DNA from: Halobacteriales archaeon QS_9_68_17
GTDB lineage: Archaea; Halobacteriota; Halobacteria; Halobacteriales; Natronoarchaeaceae
DNA: 37,382 nt
NCBI GenBank assembly: GCA_003023565.1
Contig: PXSA01000030.1
Span: 1 to 37,382 of the forward strand
Direction of reading: 5' to 3'
A model generated the notes under the pieces. That model was not told the origin of the DNA. It did no database searches and saw only the letters and a program-made list of their open reading frames with translations. Positions 34,542 through 37,382 of the stretch are shown here, piece by piece. Position 1 is the stretch's first letter, and each line of letters starts with the position of its first letter. Made by a program: the position numbers and the translations under genes.

Positions 34542-35595
34542 CCGGACCACCTCCCTTCTCGTCGGCGACGCCGCCGGCGACCAGCTCGTGCTGCGGCGGC
34601 AGGAGGCCCTCCTCGCGGTACCGGATGACGAGGATGATCAGCAGGCCGACGAACAGCAGGCGCAGCGGCGCGACGTCCACCCCCGCGGGGATCACCGCGG
34701 TGTTGAGGAACCGGGTCCCTTCGAGGATGGCGACGACGGTCAGGCCGCCGATCATGGCACCGCGGTTGCTCCCGGTGCCGCCGAGGATAACGGCGATCCA
34801 GACGTAGAACGTCTGGATCGGTTCGAGGTCGTCGGGACCGAGATAGAGGTTCAGGTGGACGTAAAAGACGCCGGCGGCCGCCATGATGACGCTCCCGAGC
34901 ACGAACGCCTGCATCTTGAACGCGTAGGTGTCCTTGCCGAGCGCCTCCGCGAGGTCCTCGTCCGCGCGGATCGTCCGCAGGACCCGCCCCCACGGCGACT
35001 GGTGGACGCGCCGGAGGAACAGGTAGACGACGACGATGAGCCCGAGGACGACGTAGAAGTTCCGGATGACCGAGTCGAACGGCAGGCCCTCGAACAGCCG
35101 GGGGATGCCGCTGACGCCCGCGCTCCCGTTCGTCCACTGCTCCTCGTTGAGGATAAGCAGTCGGACGACCTCCGCCAGACCGAGCGTGGCGATGGCGAGG
35201 TAGTCCTCGCGGAGCCGTAGCGTCGGGATACCGATCAGCACCGCGACGAGTGCGCTGACGACGACCGCCGCCACCAGCCCGAAGACGGGGTGGAGTTCGA
35301 GGCCGAGCGGCGAGTTGCTGGCCGTCACGAGCGCCGCGCAGTACGCCCCGATGCCCCAGAACGCGGCCACGCTGAAGTTGATGAGGCCGGCGTAGCCCCA
35401 CTGGACGTTCAGCCCCATCGTCAGCAGGACGTACATGCCGGCCAGCGACAGCAGGAAGAAGAGGTATCGCGGCTGGATCACGCCGGCGAGCATACTGACG
35501 AACAGCAGGCCGAAGAAGACGGCCAGCCCGATCAGGACGTTGCGCTCGGTGCTGTTGAGCGCTCCGACCACCGGCAGGGTCGCGGCGGCGCTCAC
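34534..35595 (-). CDS. livM: Branched-chain amino-acid ABC transporter permease LivM
   Basis: A 353-residue permease with about ten hydrophobic segments. The LivM signature blocks are visible: LTMGLNVQWGYAGLINFSVA, PTLRLREDYLAIATLGLAEV, SPWGRVLRTIRADEDLAEAL (the EAA-like cytoplasmic loop) and VILGGTGSNRGAMIGGLTVV. It forms the membrane channel with LivH. The start is the GTG at 35595, which overlaps the LivH stop by 4 nt. The C-terminal tail (GGVADEKGGGPDE) is acidic and disordered. Confidence 0.93.
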   Translation of the reverse strand: MSAAATLPVVGALNSTERNVLIGLAVFFGLLFVSMLAGVIQPRYLFFLLSLAGMYVLLTMGLNVQWGYAGLINFSVAAFWGIGAYCAALVTASNSPLGLELHPVFGLVAAVVVSALVAVLIGIPTLRLREDYLAIATLGLAEVVRLLILNEEQWTNGSAGVSGIPRLFEGLPFDSVIRNFYVVLGLIVVVYLFLRRVHQSPWGRVLRTIRADEDLAEALGKDTYAFKMQAFVLGSVIMAAAGVFYVHLNLYLGPDDLEPIQTFYVWIAVILGGTGSNRGAMIGGLTVVAILEGTRFLNTAVIPAGVDVAPLRLLFVGLLIILVIRYREEGLLPPQHELVAGGVADEKGGGPDE

Positions 35596-36512
35596 GCCGC
35601 TTCACCTCCCATGATGCCGCTGGGGCGGACGAGCAGGATGATCACCATCAGGATGAAGGCGACGGCCGAGTCGTACTCCACGCCGACCAGCGGGATCACG
35701 GGGGTCAGTTCGTGGGTCATGCCGATGACGAAGCCGCCGAGCATCGCGCCGTACACCGACCCGATGCCGCCGAGGATCACCGCGGCGAACACGACGAGCA
35801 GGATGTCGAAGCCCATCCGCGGGCGAACGATCGTGTCCAGCCCGAGGAAGACGCCGCCGGCCGCGGCGAGCGCGCCGCCGATGATCCACATGGCGACGAC
35901 GACGTTCTCCGTCCGGATGCCGCTGACCTTCGCCAGTGACGGGTTGTCGGAGGTCGCCCGCATCTTCCGCCCGAGCGTCGTGTACTGGAGTAACAGGTGC
36001 AGCGCGACGACCAGCACGAACGTCAGGGTCACGATCACGAGGCTGCGAGACGTCATGCCGATGCCGAGCGTCTCCCGGAAGAAGTCGATCGGTCCGCCGC
36101 GGCCTATGTCGTAGGACCGTCGCCCCGCCCCGAACTGCAACTGGACGAGGGCGCGGTACGACAGCGCCACGCCGATGCTCGTGATGAGCAGTTCGATGGA
36201 GCCGGCGTCCATCGGTCGGTAGACGATCCGCTCGGTGAGGACGGCGACGACCGCGCCGACGGCCATCCCGGCGAGCAGCGCCAGGTAGAACGACACGGGG
36301 AGCCCGAACACCGACACGTCGGCACCCGGGAACGCGCCCTCGAAGTACCGGCCGCCGACGAGCGCGCCGAACGCGCCCACGGTCATCAGGTCGCCGTGTG
36401 CGAAGTTCGCGAAGTCCGCGATGCTGTAGACCAGCGACAGCCCGATCGCGCCCAGGACGATGATGCAACTGAACACCATCCCGTTCGCCAGAAACTGCGG
36501 AAGCGAGGACAT
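35592..36512 (-). CDS. livH: Branched-chain amino-acid ABC transporter permease LivH
   Basis: A 306-residue permease with about eight membrane segments. LivH blocks: GLSLVYSIADFANFAHGDLM near the N-terminus, ERIVYRPMDAGSIELLITSI, TTLGRKMRATSDNPSLAKVS (EAA-like loop) and VILGGIGSVYGAMLGGFVIG. It pairs with LivM for substrate passage. The ATG at 36512 lies 30 nt after the substrate-binding-protein stop, and its stop overlaps LivM. This is a typical operon order. Confidence 0.93.
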   Translation of the reverse strand: MSSLPQFLANGMVFSCIIVLGAIGLSLVYSIADFANFAHGDLMTVGAFGALVGGRYFEGAFPGADVSVFGLPVSFYLALLAGMAVGAVVAVLTERIVYRPMDAGSIELLITSIGVALSYRALVQLQFGAGRRSYDIGRGGPIDFFRETLGIGMTSRSLVIVTLTFVLVVALHLLLQYTTLGRKMRATSDNPSLAKVSGIRTENVVVAMWIIGGALAAAGGVFLGLDTIVRPRMGFDILLVVFAAVILGGIGSVYGAMLGGFVIGMTHELTPVIPLVGVEYDSAVAFILMVIILLVRPSGIMGGEAA

Positions 36513-36542
36513 CTTACGCCTCCAGAGTCCGGTCCATCCTGA

Positions 36543-37382
36543 TCAGCTCGTGACGTAGTCGCCGTACTCGTACTCGTGGTCCTCGACGGAGTAGATCTGG
36601 TAGAACCCCGGCGGGTCGCCGTTTTCGTCCAAGTCGACCGGACCGCTGACGCCCTCGTAGTTCACGTCGGACGCGTCCCCATCCTGCAGGAGCTCTTTCG
36701 CCTCCTCGAAGGAGTAGACCGCCTCGCCGTCGGGGCGAGTGACGTCGCGGACGACGGAGTCGATGGCGGAGCCCGAGACCTCGTCCGCCGCCTCGACGGC
36801 GATCGCGGCGGCGGTGACGGCGTCGTAGGCGTAGGCCGCCCACACGGTCGGCGTCTGGCCGAACTCGGACTCGAAGTCCTCGATGAACTGCTGGTAGCTC
36901 TCCTGGTCTTGCGGCGCGCTCTCGGTGATGCCCTTGAGCGACTCCTGGCTCCCCTCCTCGGTGTCCTTCAGGATCTCCTCGGCGACGGTGCTCTCCGCGC
37001 CGTAGTACTCGACCGCCTCGTCGTAGCCCTGGTCGTAGGCCTCGTTGACCATGACGGTGAACTCGTCGGCGTAGGTGAGGAACAGCCACGCGGAGGCGTC
37101 GGTGTCGGCCATCTCGGTCAGCTGACCACGGTAGGACGACTGGCCCTGGTCGTGGGGGCTGTTGTACGCGACCTCGCCGTCGAACTCCTCCTCGAAGACC
37201 TCCGCGAGGGGCGCGCCGTAGTCGTTGTTGATGTAGGTTACCGCCACGGTGTCGTGACCGTCCTCGCTGATCACGTCGGCGAGCGCCGCCGCCTTCTCCG
37301 CGCCGCTGGGGCTCATTCGGAGCAGTTCCGGGTACTCCGACAGCTCGGAACTCGTGCTGTTCTGACTGATCTGGACCGTGTC
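36543..37382 (-). CDS. livJ: Branched-chain amino-acid ABC substrate-binding protein LivJ (5' end outside window)
   Basis: At least 279 residues of a periplasmic-binding fold type I (LivJ/leucine-binding) protein; the start lies beyond the right edge. Visible blocks include SELSEYPELLRMSPSGAEKA, VTYINNDYGAPLAEVFEEEF, VAYNSPHDQGQSSYRGQLTE and TVWAAYAYDAVTAAAIAVEA, and the C-terminus DPPGFYQIYSVEDHEYEYGD. The missing N-terminus should carry a secretion signal (often Tat plus lipobox in haloarchaea). It is the first visible gene of the livJHMGF-type operon; its promoter is outside the window. Confidence 0.92.
   Translation of the reverse strand, partial: DTVQISQNSTSSELSEYPELLRMSPSGAEKAAALADVISEDGHDTVAVTYINNDYGAPLAEVFEEEFDGEVAYNSPHDQGQSSYRGQLTEMADTDASAWLFLTYADEFTVMVNEAYDQGYDEAVEYYGAESTVAEEILKDTEEGSQESLKGITESAPQDQESYQQFIEDFESEFGQTPTVWAAYAYDAVTAAAIAVEAADEVSGSAIDSVVRDVTRPDGEAVYSFEEAKELLQDGDASDVNYEGVSGPVDLDENGDPPGFYQIYSVEDHEYEYGDYVTS

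Overview
The window looks like chromosomal DNA of a haloarchaeon (class Halobacteria). It is very GC-rich with C/G at third codon positions, and the predicted proteins are strongly acidic. Many starts sit about 25-30 nt after an AT-rich TATA-like box with almost no leader. Clade markers include UbaA and a JAMM protease of the SAMP system, RNase P component 4, PGF-CTERM surface proteins with Tat signals, and several tiny zinc-finger proteins. The genus cannot be fixed from the sequence alone.

Layout. 0.2-0.9 kb: CinA-like molybdopterin-binding-fold protein. 0.94-1.57 kb: a gene-free stretch with an ordered array of small hairpins. 1.6-3.1 kb (minus): MscS channel, CRM/YhbY RNA-binding protein and RNase P component 4. 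3.3-6.0 kb: GT4 glycosyltransferase convergent with a photolyase that ends in a PIP-box-like peptide. 6.3-8.0 kb: ABC exporter half lacking its first membrane helix. 8.5-12.3 kb: BtuF-like protein, JAMM protease, a decayed CNNM/CorC gene, UbaA, a rhodanese and a zinc-ribbon protein; several of these are parts of ubiquitin-like SAMP chemistry. 12.6-16.1 kb: two tiny zinc proteins, a UvrD/Rep-type helicase and an M24-fold protein without its metal site. 16.3-17.8 kb: frameshifted redoxin, a small membrane protein and riboflavin synthase. 17.8-18.2 kb: hairpin-dense DNA with two modules resembling the right-end RNA fold of IS200/IS605 (TnpB) elements, but no tnpB. 18.2-22 kb: PrsW protease, a transcription factor S fragment, a conserved haloarchaeal protein coupled to a FAU-1/DUF402 RNase-like protein, and a NifU-domain protein. 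22-26.2 kb: two tandem LVIVD-propeller surface proteins and a ROK sugar kinase. 26.4-32.9 kb: small acidic protein, universal stress protein, SDR, broken LURP-one gene, UvrA and a BNR/Asp-box propeller. 33-37.4 kb (minus): a livJHMGF-type transporter operon running off the right edge.

The genome segment is mostly housekeeping but unusually damaged. At least seven loci carry frameshifts, truncations or deletions: the CNNM/CorC gene, the redoxin, the LURP-one gene, the TFS fragment, the ABC exporter N-terminus, the rhodanese start, and an in-frame 27-residue gap in UvrA that removes the NBD-I Walker B. Either the lineage is shedding genes here or the assembly has errors; raw reads would decide. 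The most interesting leads are the UvrA gap, the alternating compensatory hairpin array near 1.1 kb, the two orphan TnpB-end-like RNA modules, the SAMP neighbourhood, the M24 pseudoenzyme and the PIP-box on the photolyase.
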